DNA of 64,000 nucleotides from Phoronis australis (lineage: Eukaryota; Phoronida; Phoronidae): the NCBI GenBank assembly GCA_002633005.1, contig NMRA01000004.1, positions 2,151,935-2,215,934 on the forward strand, written 5' to 3'. The notes below the pieces were generated by a model. It searched no databases. It saw only the letters and a list, made by a program, of their open reading frames with translations, and was not told the DNA's origin. Positions 13,011-25,300 of the stretch are shown here, one piece after another (the first letter of the stretch is position 1; each line of letters starts with the position of its first letter). The position numbers and the translations under genes were made by a program.

Positions 13011-13159
13011 CAGTATCCTCATCTCAACTGACCCAGTATAAAGGCGGTAGTCTCCCATAGGCCTTTCATTCACACATGCTTTTTGGCAAAGTACCCCACA
13101 AGTACAATTTACGCTTTGAAGGACATCTTAGAAGATCGTTTATTTCTTGAATATGACGC

Positions 13160-13257
13160 CATAGCCCTTGGCGCGAACAGTGTCAAACTGACCAACTGCC
13201 GATTTCGGCATATCCCTTGGCGCGAGGAGTGTAAAGAGGGCCAATTGCCGATTTCAG
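13160..13257. repeat. 49-bp imperfect tandem repeat, two units
   Basis: ATAGCCCTTGGCGCGAACAG and ATATCCCTTGGCGCGAGGAG begin successive 49-bp units. Each ends in a GCCGATTTC(G/A)GC block. The repeat explains part of a 147-codon minus-strand open frame (13109-13552), which is otherwise unsupported. Confidence 0.65.
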
Positions 13258-14559
13258 CAATTAAACGATACGGACTCTTCGAAAAAAGTACAGTTTGTTG
13301 ACCACTTGAACTACTTTTCTTGCAACCATGGATTTTTGTAAACATTCTACCACTTCCTGCAGGCAAAGCAGGTTTTGACTGGAAACTCAGGTACATAGTA
13401 CACCTCAGACTTTTCGGGTTAGGGAAAAGACGGTCTGGCCATTTTCTTCCCATTTTTGGAATCCGGAGCGCTTTGGCATTCTGAATGTTTTGTCTGCTGG
13501 TGTCTACTAGTTGCATGCAAGTCGTGGTTTTGAGTTCAATGAAAACTACCAATTTTGTACTTTCCTACTTTTTTGGCGTCGCCAGCTAGGTTTGTTGTAA
13601 GCATCAAAACAAAATAAACCCATTTTGAATGCATTCTTTCCTGACTGTAGGCAAGCTTTATGTATGGCCAATACCTGCATCTGTTTCATATGTTGGGGTT
13701 TTGTTGTAGAAAAGAAACTGCTTCCCTCAGTTCACCTTGCCTGAGGAGGCCAAAATGAGGAAAGACTGTTGAGTGCCCTCGAAGTGCATGTAATCTCGAA
13801 ACTTGACTTGCCATTGGAAAAGTTAAACAAAATATGGTGTGTTTCAGCAAATTGGGGTCTCAACATTGAAATTTTAGGGGTTTTGTGGTATTACATTGGT
13901 GATTTTAGGGCATACATGTACATTTTAGGTAATATCTCTGAACTTCAAAACTAGCCTCAAACAAGTTGTCAGTCAGAGAAAGGCCTAACCAAAACTGCCA
14001 CGTTTAGCACTAAATGCAGACCAGTATACAGTATTTAAAAGCAGATCTCAAATTCCAATCTTACGAGTGTCTACACACAGAATTTCAATTTCAAATATGT
14101 TTTGATATACATGTAGCAGGAGTATTAACCAACGTCTTGCCACTTGTGATTGGCCTGAAAATTGGTCTCCGAGTTTTCTCCCCTACTGAAACTTTAATTG
14201 TATTTTTGAGTTGCATTTTCTTGGTGACTTCGCTTGAGGCTTTATGACCACTAATGCCAAACTTTGTCACCACCTTTTTCAGGTTTGAATTTTGCCATTC
14301 AAAAATGCAACTTTCATGACATGAAAAAACGCAAACTATGCCTATACAGCCAGATGGGCCATAACTTGGACACCAAAGGTCATTAAACACAAATATTTCA
14401 GCAGTGTACTTTGAGCCATCATCCCAACACATACACAAAATATTAGCCCCATATGGTTTTTTCAGTATTTAGCGAATTTTTACTTACATACGTTTTACAT
14501 GTATATGTTTAATTAAACCCCAAAATGAATTGATGATTTTTATTTAAAGTTTAACAACT

Positions 14560-15085
14560 TGGAAATTGAAAGAGTTAGTTCATTCAATTTACTTGGTGTT
14601 ACCGTCAACGACAACCCGTTATGGATACTACACATAAAGAATGATGTTGAGAAAGATAAGCAGATTCTGTGGTGTTCTTATTATCATTAGACATCTCCTG
14701 GCCTTTGAAACTTTGAAAAGTTTATATATTGGTCTTGTCTTTCCTTATTCTAATTAAAGCGCTTTGTGAGGGGGTATGAACATTATAGAATGTATTATTG
14801 CTATAATCAAATTTTTTACTATAATGTTCATAACTACTTACCTTTATTTTTAACAAGTTCCATTTTATAACCCGTGGGTCTATTCATGAACAATACACTA
14901 GGCAATGACATCTACTTACACCTCGTTGCAATAAAGCAGTACAAGACACTGCCTTGCCTCATATCATTAATAACCTTCCTGAAAGTTTTTCTCAAGACAT
15001 GTTTACCCATTCGTTATCTTCTGTTGTAAACTATTTTAAGAACGTTTGCTTGGGAAGTTATGAACTGAAAGTGCACAATTCCTAA
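14560..15085 (+). pseudogene. Decayed non-LTR retrotransposon (LINE) reverse-transcriptase relic
   Basis: A conceptual frame reads ERVSSFNLLGVTVNDNPLW near 14570-14625. This resembles the RT thumb motif (x-F-x-x-LG-V-x-hydrophobic-D-x-x-x-x-W) of jockey/CR1-type LINEs. Further on, after frameshifts and stops, another frame reads HIINNLPESFSQDMFTHSL near 14960-15010, like the WN-(S/N)LP...F end of such ORFs. No intact frame remains. Coordinates are approximate. Confidence 0.55.
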
Positions 15086-15223
15086 CTGCTTTGTATGTAA
15101 TTACTTTCTAAATGCTCTCCTAGTCTTTTTACGTGTAGTTTTAAATTGCATTATCACCTAAATTTGTAATTCTGATTATCTGTAACATTTTTTTTTCTCT
15201 TGAGGCCACGTGGTCATCGAATC

Positions 15224-15265
15224 CTACTTCTACTACTGCTGCTGCTGCGGCTGCTGCTGCTGTTG
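15224..15265. repeat. (GCT/CTA)n microsatellite
   Basis: A run of GCT-type triplets with CTA and CGG interruptions. It produces a poly-alanine stretch in a spurious minus-strand frame. Confidence 0.8.
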
Positions 15266-17245
15266 CATTTCGGCAGTGTGTACATTCACCTGGTAGTTTG
15301 CTTTCTCCATGTATGACTAAATTATTTAAAAATGCCCGCACATTTTCTGTAAAGAAAGTTTATGTGGACGGAACTGCTATATACAGTACGTTGAGAAGTA
15401 AAGGACGCTTTGACCGTCTCCATCAGCCAAAAGCTGAGAAACCCTCCTCTGGTACCCGTGGTAGATGCAAATGAAACATGTACATCTACCCCGAGTACAA
15501 GAGTAACAAAGTCTTGGTAGACAGACCAAAGGTAAAGTTAAAACGGTTTATCCCAACAACACAAGACTTCGATCTTAAATCTGATCATGAGAAGTCATTC
15601 AACAGTTCAATTTTACGGATAAGTCAGAAGTGAGATTCGTTCCCGAGCGATTGCCAGAATAACGAGGCCGTCTATGCGAATGAGCTAAGCGTGTTTGACA
15701 GGGAGTAATTAATTTGAGTAAACAGTTTATGTTCCAATGAGTATGCGATATCAGAATGATTAAGTTAACTTGCTATACAGTAAGGAAATTCTGATAGATG
15801 GTGAAAACAATGAAAATACGTTTCTATAGGGAAGACTAAGACAGCCAAAATCCTTATTAGAAGCAAAGGCGACAAGCCCGGCCGGGACCGACACCTGTTT
15901 TAGGAGGCCAGAACCACCTATTGCCACCGGTGGTAGTGAAAAGTAAACTTTCATCAAGTGACACATTAAATTCTGATATTTGCTTATGCAACTTGATAGT
16001 AGATAGATTTTCAATTTTCATCAGGTCTTCGGCAAATTTGGGTGGCGGCCGACTTCCAACAATGTACAAGTGTGAACGACCGAGTGATAAAAAGTACTAA
16101 GTTCTCCCGTCGCTCAGAGCCATCTTTTGGTCAGGTTGCGTTTTAGAATAATTAATCGCGGAATTTTTATTGTGACTGTGATATCGATTATACAATTTCT
16201 AGACGTTCATATCCTAATAATTAGATATTAGTTTAGAAAAGAATAAATTTTGCGGTAAAGTGATGCATCACATGTTTGCGAGGAAGAAAAAATCAAGCAC
16301 AGGTGCCCGTTATTGTAGTTCATGACAGGAGCGTTCTGTTTTATGATCGAATTTTTTTTGAAACATCGCCATGCAGGTTTTTTTCAACTGCTTTCCATTT
16401 TTATCGCCTAACAATGCCGGTGTCGGTTTTCAGCCAAGCGATGGGATACAAAGAGCGCTTTCGGTAGCCGCGACAAGTGCCAAGTATTTGCATCAGGTTC
16501 ACGACTAATCGGTAAACCAACCCTTAAACAGGGTCAGAATTTGCAAAGTGAAAATGTAGAATCAAGTGTCATACATGTCGTACTGCAATTGGACGTCAGA
16601 CACTATCCCGCATGCGTCGAAATAGCGATCGCGTGAACGTGTTTAAGAAATAATACGCGGGAATATAACGGCACGGAAATCAAGCCGTGCTAAAGACCTT
16701 ATCCACATAATGATCAGACGTTTTCCTTCTCGCTTGTCACTCCACCATTTGCATTTTTAACCTACCGGTGAACTAATGAACTAAGGCATATCACTGGGCT
16801 CATTGGCTGGCATTCAGGTCACTACATGACGTTATCATGTCGAAAACTAAGGTTAGAAGATGGCACTCGGTTTGATTCATTGTTGTTAGACGCAGGTAAA
16901 AAGAAGCAAAATATACCTGGTAAAACAGTTTGCAGTTTTCCGAACTTGTCAAGGTAATTTAATTGCTTAGTACTAACACACTGAGCAAGAACTGTCCTAC
17001 CATTCTTTTAGTTTATACCCGTTTTACCAAGTCGTAAAATGCCCTCCGGTAGAGCTTCAGCTGAATATTAGATAATTCACGACAGGATGGTTAAAGTCCT
17101 GGGGCCTGTTCCAAGAAACTGACTTAAATTCATTTTTGACTTATGTTTAAGATTTGTCTTAAATTCCATACTTTGAAACTCCCACAATCGGTAAGTTAGT
17201 CAAAATTAAGAAAAAACCTATGTCACACACGTAGGTCGAACTTAA

Positions 17246-18899
17246 AGGAGAATGCCACCCGCTTTAATTAGTCTTTTTTGCCGTCTTAATCGGTCTATAT
17301 CCACATCGCCTCGCATACGGTTGACCTTACCTTGCCAAGAGGTGTCACGTTAAGCTGTGAGGAAGGTGAGAGACGACGCTAACGACGTCAGTGGTTCATA
17401 TGCAGAGTGAATGCCGCGATGCTGCGATGCATCGTTCCCGCTTGTCCGAACTATGCAGCTGCGAGAAAAGCGGGTATATCGTTTTTCTTTTACTTTCTCG
17501 AAAGGCCGAAATGCTTAGGAAGTGGCTCATGATAGTGAAGAATGAAATGTACGCTGTAAATAGCAAGTATGAGGCCGTGAAACATCTCCGTGTCTGTGGC
17601 CTGCAGACGTCGACAGTGCCTGACGAATGCCGGCTTATCAAATAACTCCATATGTTCCATTGTCTGAGCTTGTTCACGGCGCCTCTCTAGTATTTATTCA
17701 TCACTGTATCCCTGTTCGTATTGATAGCCTGTAAAACTTACGATCCACCTGCGAAGTCGGAACTGATGAGCTCAAGCTCGGGATTGCGATCGAGTTGACA
17801 TGTTGACGTTTATTATTGAGCGTTCTGTTTCAAAATGAATTATTCTCACCCTATCCAATACTTACATAAAACTGAAACAAAGTCTGTCTCATTAGATGCA
17901 ATTTGTAATGCCTTTGGAGTGTTCGTGAGTGCAAAGGACTTGAGAAGCCAGCAATGAATAAATCACTGTGTTACCGGCTTTAGGCGCAATAGAACTAATT
18001 GACGGGACACCGAGGCCGTGTGAGCTCATGCTAATTTAGTATTTGCTGGCAGAAACTGTTGTGAAACAACTCGATTTCCATCCTACGTCCAGGTGTTAGG
18101 GGAATCTTTATTTCCTTTTACATTACTCAAATAATGATTGTCAATGTACAACTTCTGCCCTGACGGTGCTGTGGCCAAAGCGGAATTCGCGGCCCCCGAC
18201 GAGTACATGTAAGTGGCTAATTCACCAACATAATCAGGTGCACATTACTTTGGCTCACTAGTACAGTATTTTCTTGACTGGAAGTTTAGTTTCCACTGAA
18301 CTTTGGCTGCTTTATGTTCGTGATGTCTGATCAGTTTCCGAGCCACTGGCCGGGACAACGAGTCAATCCGGCCGGCAGCGACGGGCCTGATCGGGCTCCG
18401 AGCCACTCGCCAGGATAACAAGCGTTTTGTTATAAATCAAAAAATCACAAGTCTAAACAACACAGATCTACGTTCTCCTGTCTCTACCTCACGGAAAATA
18501 CTTCGAAATTATCTCCGAACAGACCCCAAACTTCTGCTACGGACCTTATTGGCTTTCCGAACTTTGTAGGCTACGGTGTGTCCAAATACCAATAAATCCG
18601 TAAGAACGAAATGAAACAACACGTTTTTATAAGGACTCGGTGTATTTTTAAGGGTTTTACATCGAAGTCTGATGATTTATTGGTTGTTACACGATGACTT
18701 CAAGCGATAAGCTGACACCAGTAACCCGTGTTGTGAACTGCTGAACAAACTGCGTGTGAAACCGATGACGTCATTGGAAATTTCAACATCTCCGTGTGCC
18801 GTCAGGTGTCAGGTAACGCAACCGTACGTGTCGTTACGGAGTAGAACTACTCGATCTAAATTGATACAAATTAGGTTGTTTTTAGGGTGGCATGCTCCT
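17246..18899 (-). mobile_element. TTAA-flanked TIR element, copy A
   Basis: The ends are AGGAGAATGCCACCC and its near inverse, GGGTGGCATGCTCCT. TTAA is present on both sides (17242-17245 and 18900-18903), the target duplication expected of piggyBac-type (or Kolobok-like) elements. It is the inverted and shorter relative of copy B at 41705-43509. Homology covers the outer about 60 bp (GCTTTAATTAGTCTTTTTTG... ATCGGTCTATATCCAC) and several internal blocks. No transposase is visible. Confidence 0.85.
17500..17860 (-). pseudogene. Broken gene inside copy A, related to the P2X7-like gene of copy B
   Basis: On the minus strand the frame reads TGYQYEQGYSDE, a stop, then ILERRREQAQTMEHME. Copy B reads TGYQFEPEYTDQEIIKRLRKR and QTTEHMD in the same place. 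Further on, MFHGLILAIYSVHFILHYHE matches copy B KFHRLILGINGVLFILHHRE. The cysteine-rich core present in copy B is deleted here. In-frame stops show it is not functional. Confidence 0.6.
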
Positions 18900-19070
18900 T
18901 TAAGATCTTTTTCTTGAGTTGCTTTTGAGACTTGTATTTTAAAATTTACTAAAATTGAAGATTTGTCTTAGCTAAGTCAGTTTTGTTGGAACGGTCCCCT
19001 GGTCTCACATGTTGTTAACACTTATTACATGATTAGAGGATGTTATAAGGATCCAAGAAGTACCTACCCC

Positions 19071-19227
19071 CAGGGGCGGATCCAGGATTTTGAGTTCGAG
19101 GGGGCAGGGCAGAGTATTAGGCAGGATTTTGCCCGTCAGACATTCGCACCCCCGAACTGCCAAATGGCATCTGGGATAATTTTAGGGGGGCCATGACCCC
19201 CTTGGCCCCCCTCTAAATCCGCCAGTG
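19071..19227. mobile_element. hAT-like MITE (CAGGGGCGGATCCAGG family)
   Basis: 157 bp from CAGGGGCGGATCCAGG to TAAATCCGCCAGTG, with the family's internal block GCAGGATTTTGCCCGTCAGA. ACCCC directly precedes and follows the element, a likely 5-bp target duplication. Confidence 0.85.
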
Positions 19228-21674
19228 ACCCCATAACTAATACTTCATCCGTACTCGAAAAAGTTTAAACGAACGCACCACTCACGATTCGCACCCGAAG
19301 AACCACCGCCATTTTGAAGTTACCGCGAACCCGAAAGTACATGTACAATTCATTCAGGAACCCGGGCTAAGAAAACGCTGCCAGTGTGAATGGACGAGTG
19401 CCTGTTAACAGCCTGCAAATGTGGATAAAATAATCGACAGCGCGCCTAATTTTAATAAAATCAAAATACGGGCAATTTTATCGAATTTTCTGAAGAAATG
19501 TGGCGAATGAATTTTGACAGAAATTGTTTTGCCGGACTCGGGACCGCAACCTGTCGGAGCCGGTGCTGATCGAGACCAGACATTGGCGAACTGTAAAGGC
19601 ATGCGGTGGCAAGCTGTTGTGTAGAAGTAAAATGTTCAAATCATAAATGCCGTATACATTCAAAGGTAGTTTCAGACACTTGCATAAAATTACGGGCTGG
19701 TTAGTCCTGAGTCACACTGCCGCGGCAGCCCTTAGCTAGCCTCGGTGCCAGCTACCACTATGAAGACTAACTACAGCTTGTTGATAGACCTATACAGCTT
19801 TGCGTCAAGTCTACCCTTAGGCCTACCTGGTCGCTGGCCACAGCGCTCGCTCAAACAAGATTTATTTAGCACTTCAGTACATGTACTTCTAGCGAACTTT
19901 GCAAAGTTATTGGCTTTCAACAGAGATTTTCCCAGACTTAGTATGAGCGCACCAAGCCTAAAAAATGAGGGGCTGGAATGTTTGGGAATTTCTATCTTTT
20001 ACTATAAGATTCACTGGGTATGTTCAGAGCTATGAATTACAGACGCTAAATTTTCTGTCTTCTAGTGAAATATTGTCTCGTTTTCTAATTTTTTCAGAGT
20101 TCATTGTTCTTTAACTGAGACAAACCTTTTTCCATTTCTCCAAATAGGAGGCTCGTTCGAGCACATACATGTAAGTATGACAAGTCCAATACAAAATGAT
20201 ATCATTTTTCATTCATTAAGCCAAAATGATTCAACCCTTTAACATAATAGGTAGCTTAAAACGCACAATACTTTACAACATTTAGCATTACAAACACTAT
20301 TCACTAGAACAGCAAAAGTTTCCATGATATGAAAGTGAACATACACGTACATGTATTTCCATGGTGATCGAATAGTGTTTCCTTACACCAGAATTTGACA
20401 AGCATGATTAAAAAATATGAAGTTGCAAGGAACAAGAATTGGAGGCTTGAAGCTTCACAATCCAACCTAGCTTATTTCTCAACTTAAGATTATTCATATT
20501 ATTGACTTGATAACCTGAATTAAAAAGCAATAAGTTACAAAACATGACTTTAAAGCAATTGAGACTTAATATTTAGAAAAAAACATGAATCATTTTGTGA
20601 CACATAATCAAGCCTTGAACAGCAGTTGACAGTCAAACAAAAAATCATTTCAAAATTATTTCAACTATTTTTTTAACTTAGTGTAAGATCACCTAAATGG
20701 GACATTCACAGTAAAATATTTCGAATATATCTTACATTTTTGCACCAAAAAAAAAAAAAAAACACGAAAATTGAACACAGTTCCTTTTTTGTAGCAACGT
20801 TTGTCAAAATGTATCATTGTTAGATCTTCACAAATTACAAAATATCTGGTTGAACATGCCTTCCAGTTTGGCACAAGTCGCCATAATGAGACGAAGTCCA
20901 ACGGGAATTGTGAGCACATTTATCCCTTAATGAGTAACAACTGCGAGGCTGAAATTTGGTGAACACTGTTGAATCGTGCAGAATAGTAAGTAAATATATG
21001 TCTCACTAATTTCACCGTAAAGTGTTGGCGAAAACAATTTACACAAAGTTTTAAACTCGTAACTTATCCGGCTGTCCTCCAATATAGCCGACGCGATCCA
21101 AACAAAGTGACCCAAATTTCGTCACAAAAATTGCAGTAACTTTACACTGCTTGCCCCGATGTTGATACTGTTGATGATAGCAAACTACTTCTTCAAAACG
21201 AGAAAAAAATCAAAACGAAAAAACTTGGTTCGACTCATATTGATTCCTAGGTTCGACCGCCCTACGTAAGGCAATAAACACCAGCGGCTATTTTAACATA
21301 AGTGCGCGTAGCATTCCGAAAAAATCAACCACCACTAACTAAAAACAATAAATACACTACATATGCAAACGAATCACGAGATATAACTAATAAAACAAAA
21401 TAATGAAGACTTTTCGAGCAAGCGATAGCACATTCAGTTACATGGAAAAATGGCGGCGTTCAGGAAAAGTTCCTGAATTGATGACCCGGAAATGTGGGTA
21501 CGGAAATAACCGATGACAGCCTGTAATTATACGCTCACAGAGAAGGGTCAAATACCGTTAAAAATTCGCTATTGGCAAGAAAGGCGAACAAAAAATAACG
21601 AAAGGGTGTCGAAAATAAGATTTTATTTAGTAAGTATTTTCGGATACTGGAACCACATGGGCATTTTGAGACCA
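19228..21674. other. Intergenic, nothing recognised
   Basis: AT-rich, with an A15 run near 20750. No exon or defined repeat seen. Confidence 0.5.
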
Positions 21675-21924
21675 GGGGCCCGTTCCAACAAAACTGACTT
21701 AGCTAAGACAAATCTCAAATTTTAGTAAATTTTAAAATACGACTTAAATTTGTCTCGATACTGTTTCAGGAAAGTGATCTTATGTTTGAAGTAAATATTC
21801 GATAAAAGTTTTGTCTTAATTTTAACTATCTTACCGGATGTGAAAGTTTCAAAGTATGGAAGTTAAGACAAATCTTAGACTTAAGTCAAAAATGAACTTA
21901 AGTCAGTTTCTTGGATCTGGCCCC
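21675..21924. mobile_element. Complete 250-bp MITE with GGGGCC(C/A)-GTTCCAA ends
   Basis: Starts GGGGCCCGTTCCAACAAAAC and ends with the inverse-type block TCAGTTTCTTGGATCTGGCC. Subterminal AAGTC/GACTT repeats are present. It is the uninterrupted counterpart, in opposite orientation, of the split copy at 17101-19000. Confidence 0.8.
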
Positions 21925-22270
21925 AGAACTTTAAGAAAAGATACGATGAAGTCATATGAACCACTTAACACTGATTGGTTGGATTTTTTTCCGGGGCGCT
22001 CAAAGAGGCTACGGATTTTGAGCGGTGTAATTTGCATCGCAATTAATTACTTTTTGTGGTATGTAGAAAGCAAAAACTATACTTTTTATGAACAATACTT
22101 AAATTTCTGGTGTCTAAAAGGTGTTTTAGCCCCTGGAGGCTATCTTTAAACTGCGGTTCACGTGCATAGCTTTTACGCACGTGTCGATATTGCACGCGGC
22201 TAGTTACATTTAATGGATTATAGAAAAAGTATGAAGTTCATTTGACGAACTACGAACCACTTATACAATC

Positions 22271-22336
22271 ATGAAGTACAACGAACGTATCAGTAACTTA
22301 ACAACAGTTCTGATGTATTTTCTTGGTCTCTTCTGG
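22271..22336 (+). CDS. Tetraspanin exon 1 (start and first half of TM1)
   Basis: ATG at 22271 gives MKYNERISNLTTVLMYFLGL and ends FW before donor GTACGT. Phase 0. The cytoplasmic N-terminus is very short, as is usual for the family. Confidence 0.8.
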
Positions 22337-25300
22337 GTACGTAAGCAATGTTTTACTTAGACTAACGACTTTAGTTCAGTAAGATAATGCTTCCACAGCA
22401 GAATTTGATTTTTCCAATGTACAGCCGGCAAAGGGAAGAGTGTAACTAATAACTTTATTCCAATAGGATGCGGTACTGTACGTGAACATTTGTACTTGTG
22501 AAAAATGTTGTAAAAATACAGGACCACTTGATCAGGTTGAAATTTACAGAAGCACCCTTTTTTGCTCAAGCCCAAGGTTTTAAGCTTCAGATAATGACAA
22601 ACTACTCAGGAGACCTCGCTGTGTGACTATAATTGAGTTTTGTGATGTGTCGAGGGACTGAAGTCGCCACCCAGAACCTCCACAATGATCACCTTTTGCA
22701 CCCATATCCCATACCATTCGCGCTCCTGCCCCGTTATTGACAACTTAAAGTTTTCACCAGATTACAGAGAAAAATGGCTTAAGCTAATGGAAGGGGGGGA
22801 CAGCTGCCCCCCCCTCGACACCCCTTCCGATTGTTCCAAAACCTTCTAAATTAACAAGAACAACATCTTCAAATCCACAACAATGACAAGGATGTAACCA
22901 GTTCAAGAACTGTCTCGGGGCGACTCTCTTAAAAATACACGTCGAGATCTTGCTTTTCTAGGGAGACTTGCTTAAGCGCTTTTAAAATCCACCCATGATG
23001 CATTCTGGAAATTTTACACCTGATACATTTAGCTCCTAGACCATGGCTATCGATTTATTAGAAGACCTTTCGAAATTGATTAAAGTAAAGCATAATTATT
23101 CATTACTCATTGCAAATGCCTTAGCTCTTCGGATGGACCACGTTCTGCATCGGGTGGAATTTCGTTAACAGCCAGAGCGAGACAAAACGACTTGCAATGT
23201 CCCTAGGCACAGCGCTGAAGGGGGAAAAGGACTCTAACGACCTAACAACACTTTTGCTGAGTTCTGGATTCATTCTCATGTCAGTTGGCATCTTGAGTGT
23301 AGTCTTCGGCGTTGTTGGCTGTGTAGGAATCACAAAAAGAGCTCACAAGTTGATTTATGTGGTATGTGAACTACGGAAATTCAATGTCTTGTGCTGCTTG
23401 ATGACTTTTTGCTTGCACATGTAATCGCGACAGTAGTGCACCTGAACTTCCCGTAAAACGACTGAACATCATACTGTATATATTACACAGCCCAACTAAA
23501 ACTAGAAAGGTCTCGTGACTGGAGTACCGAAGTTGTTTAGGATAACACCGTTATTCAGCTTGTGTTGAGTTCAGTCGTGAACTGTGACATACACTGTACC
23601 CTAAATTATACCTTGTTTTGGCAAAACTCCGGTCAGTAAGTAAGGTGCAAGTTTCCTAATTGAGCGCGGCCCTACATGTACAGTATATTAAAAATAAGAC
23701 CACGTGAACCTAAGCGTACATCGACAGGGCAACTGGAAGACTCCGAAGACTCACCCCCAGTCGGAATCACATTTCTTCCAATGCCACTCTTCTCGTGTCC
23801 CTGTTAGTAGTCTTTGCTCCTCTCTCACGTCAGTACATTTCAATGAGAACATCGTCCGCAGAATTGGTCCAAGCATTCGCCATTTTGATGTATTTTAGTT
23901 TGAAAATAGGTCACATGACCATCACATGGTCGTTAAAATGCCACCACTAGTTGCAGCGAGGCGTACATCGGGTTAGCTGGGAAACTGAGTGAAACCAGTG
24001 GCGAAAAAGTATTACATGTGCAACTGACGACAACCGAGTCATCAGCTCAACGCCGTCAAACTGATCAGATTTCGTCAGTGGTTCTCAGTTGCCGGTAACC
24101 TGTTTACAACTGGTTGTGTTTAGTTTTAGGCCGATGCACGCAAGTTGTAAAGTCTTACGTACATCGCTGGGCCTTATACGGGTCGCTGTATTTACTTGGC
24201 GAGATACATTTCGCCAATGTATGTTGCTCTTCCACTAAGTTGTTTTTTGGTTGTTCGCACAATACAGGTCGCAATTTACGTCGGATCATCACGAAATTTA
24301 CACATAACACGTACTTCCAGAACTACTGGAAGCCTATTGTTTTTCGTCAAAATCGGATCCAAGGTGGCGGCTGTAGCGGCCATTTTGTTTTCATTTAAAG
24401 GTTCAAATGCTTCTGGAGGCTACAATTTTTTACGCAAAAGGCTAAGAATCGGCACAGTAAATGGACCGGAAGTTTTCTACAAGTATACCTGAAATTGTTT
24501 ACTTCTGATTAAAGATGGCGGAAATATCGGCGATCGCGCATGCGCACCTCGATTTTGGCCTAAAACGTTTTCTCCTGTAGAGGGCGCATTATAAGACCAA
24601 TTCCTTCGAATTGTTACAGGTATTAGTTTCTTATGACATGCTATTATACAAAGCCAAAACCGGAAGTTGCTTTCAAGATGGCGGATCTGGCGCATGTTGA
24701 CCCATTTTCAGTCGTGCTGGAGTGCGATTTTAAACGGGAAGAGAAAAAGACGTGATTTTTTGCATGTGGATTCTTTGAAGTATATTCTTTCAAATGGCCT
24801 GTAACAATTTTTTTCTCAGACTTACATGTACCGTTTTCGAGTTATTTGACTTTGAATTTCTTATAAAAAAACGCAAAATTTCATCTTTTTCGAAAAATAT
24901 ACGGAATTAGGCGATACCATCAGTTTAGATAGAGTTTGAACGGGCTTTCAGAAAATGTTTCCATTTTTCGTTAGGACTTCTACTTTTTGAGTTATTTGAG
25001 ATTTTCTGATAACGCTGTTCCTTTGTTGAGCGCTTTTTCTGCATTGATGTTGGTTTATCTTCTATTGAACTAGACTGTAGTCTATTTCTTATTGATTTAT
25101 GACATCTAAGTTCGTCATATGAATGCTGTGATGTTGTTCATCATCGCCACCACCATCATCATATTCGTCATCATCGTCATCATCTTCGTCATCATCTTCG
25201 TCATTGTCTTTTACGTTAATTTCGCCAAGTGTCGCTCAAGACTGTAGCCTTTTTCTTACTGCTTTCGGACTTCTACTTTCGTCATGTGTATGTTATTATT

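Larger units (their letters stand above)
17101..19000. mobile_element. GGGGCCTGTTCCAA-type MITE, split by a later TTAA element
   Basis: The left part 17101-17245 and right part 18900-19000 together form one member of the MITE seen whole and inverted at 21675-21924. Shared blocks are GTTCCAAGAAACTGACTTAA, AAGATTTGTCTTA and GCTAAGTCAGTTTTGTTGGA. The two halves are separated by the TTAA-flanked element at 17246-18899. The outer MITE is therefore older than the TTAA insertion. Confidence 0.85.

Noticed and set aside
13109-13552. 147-codon minus-strand open frame
   Set aside because: Overlaps a 49-bp tandem repeat, has no recognisable motif, and lies next to a possible assembly duplication.
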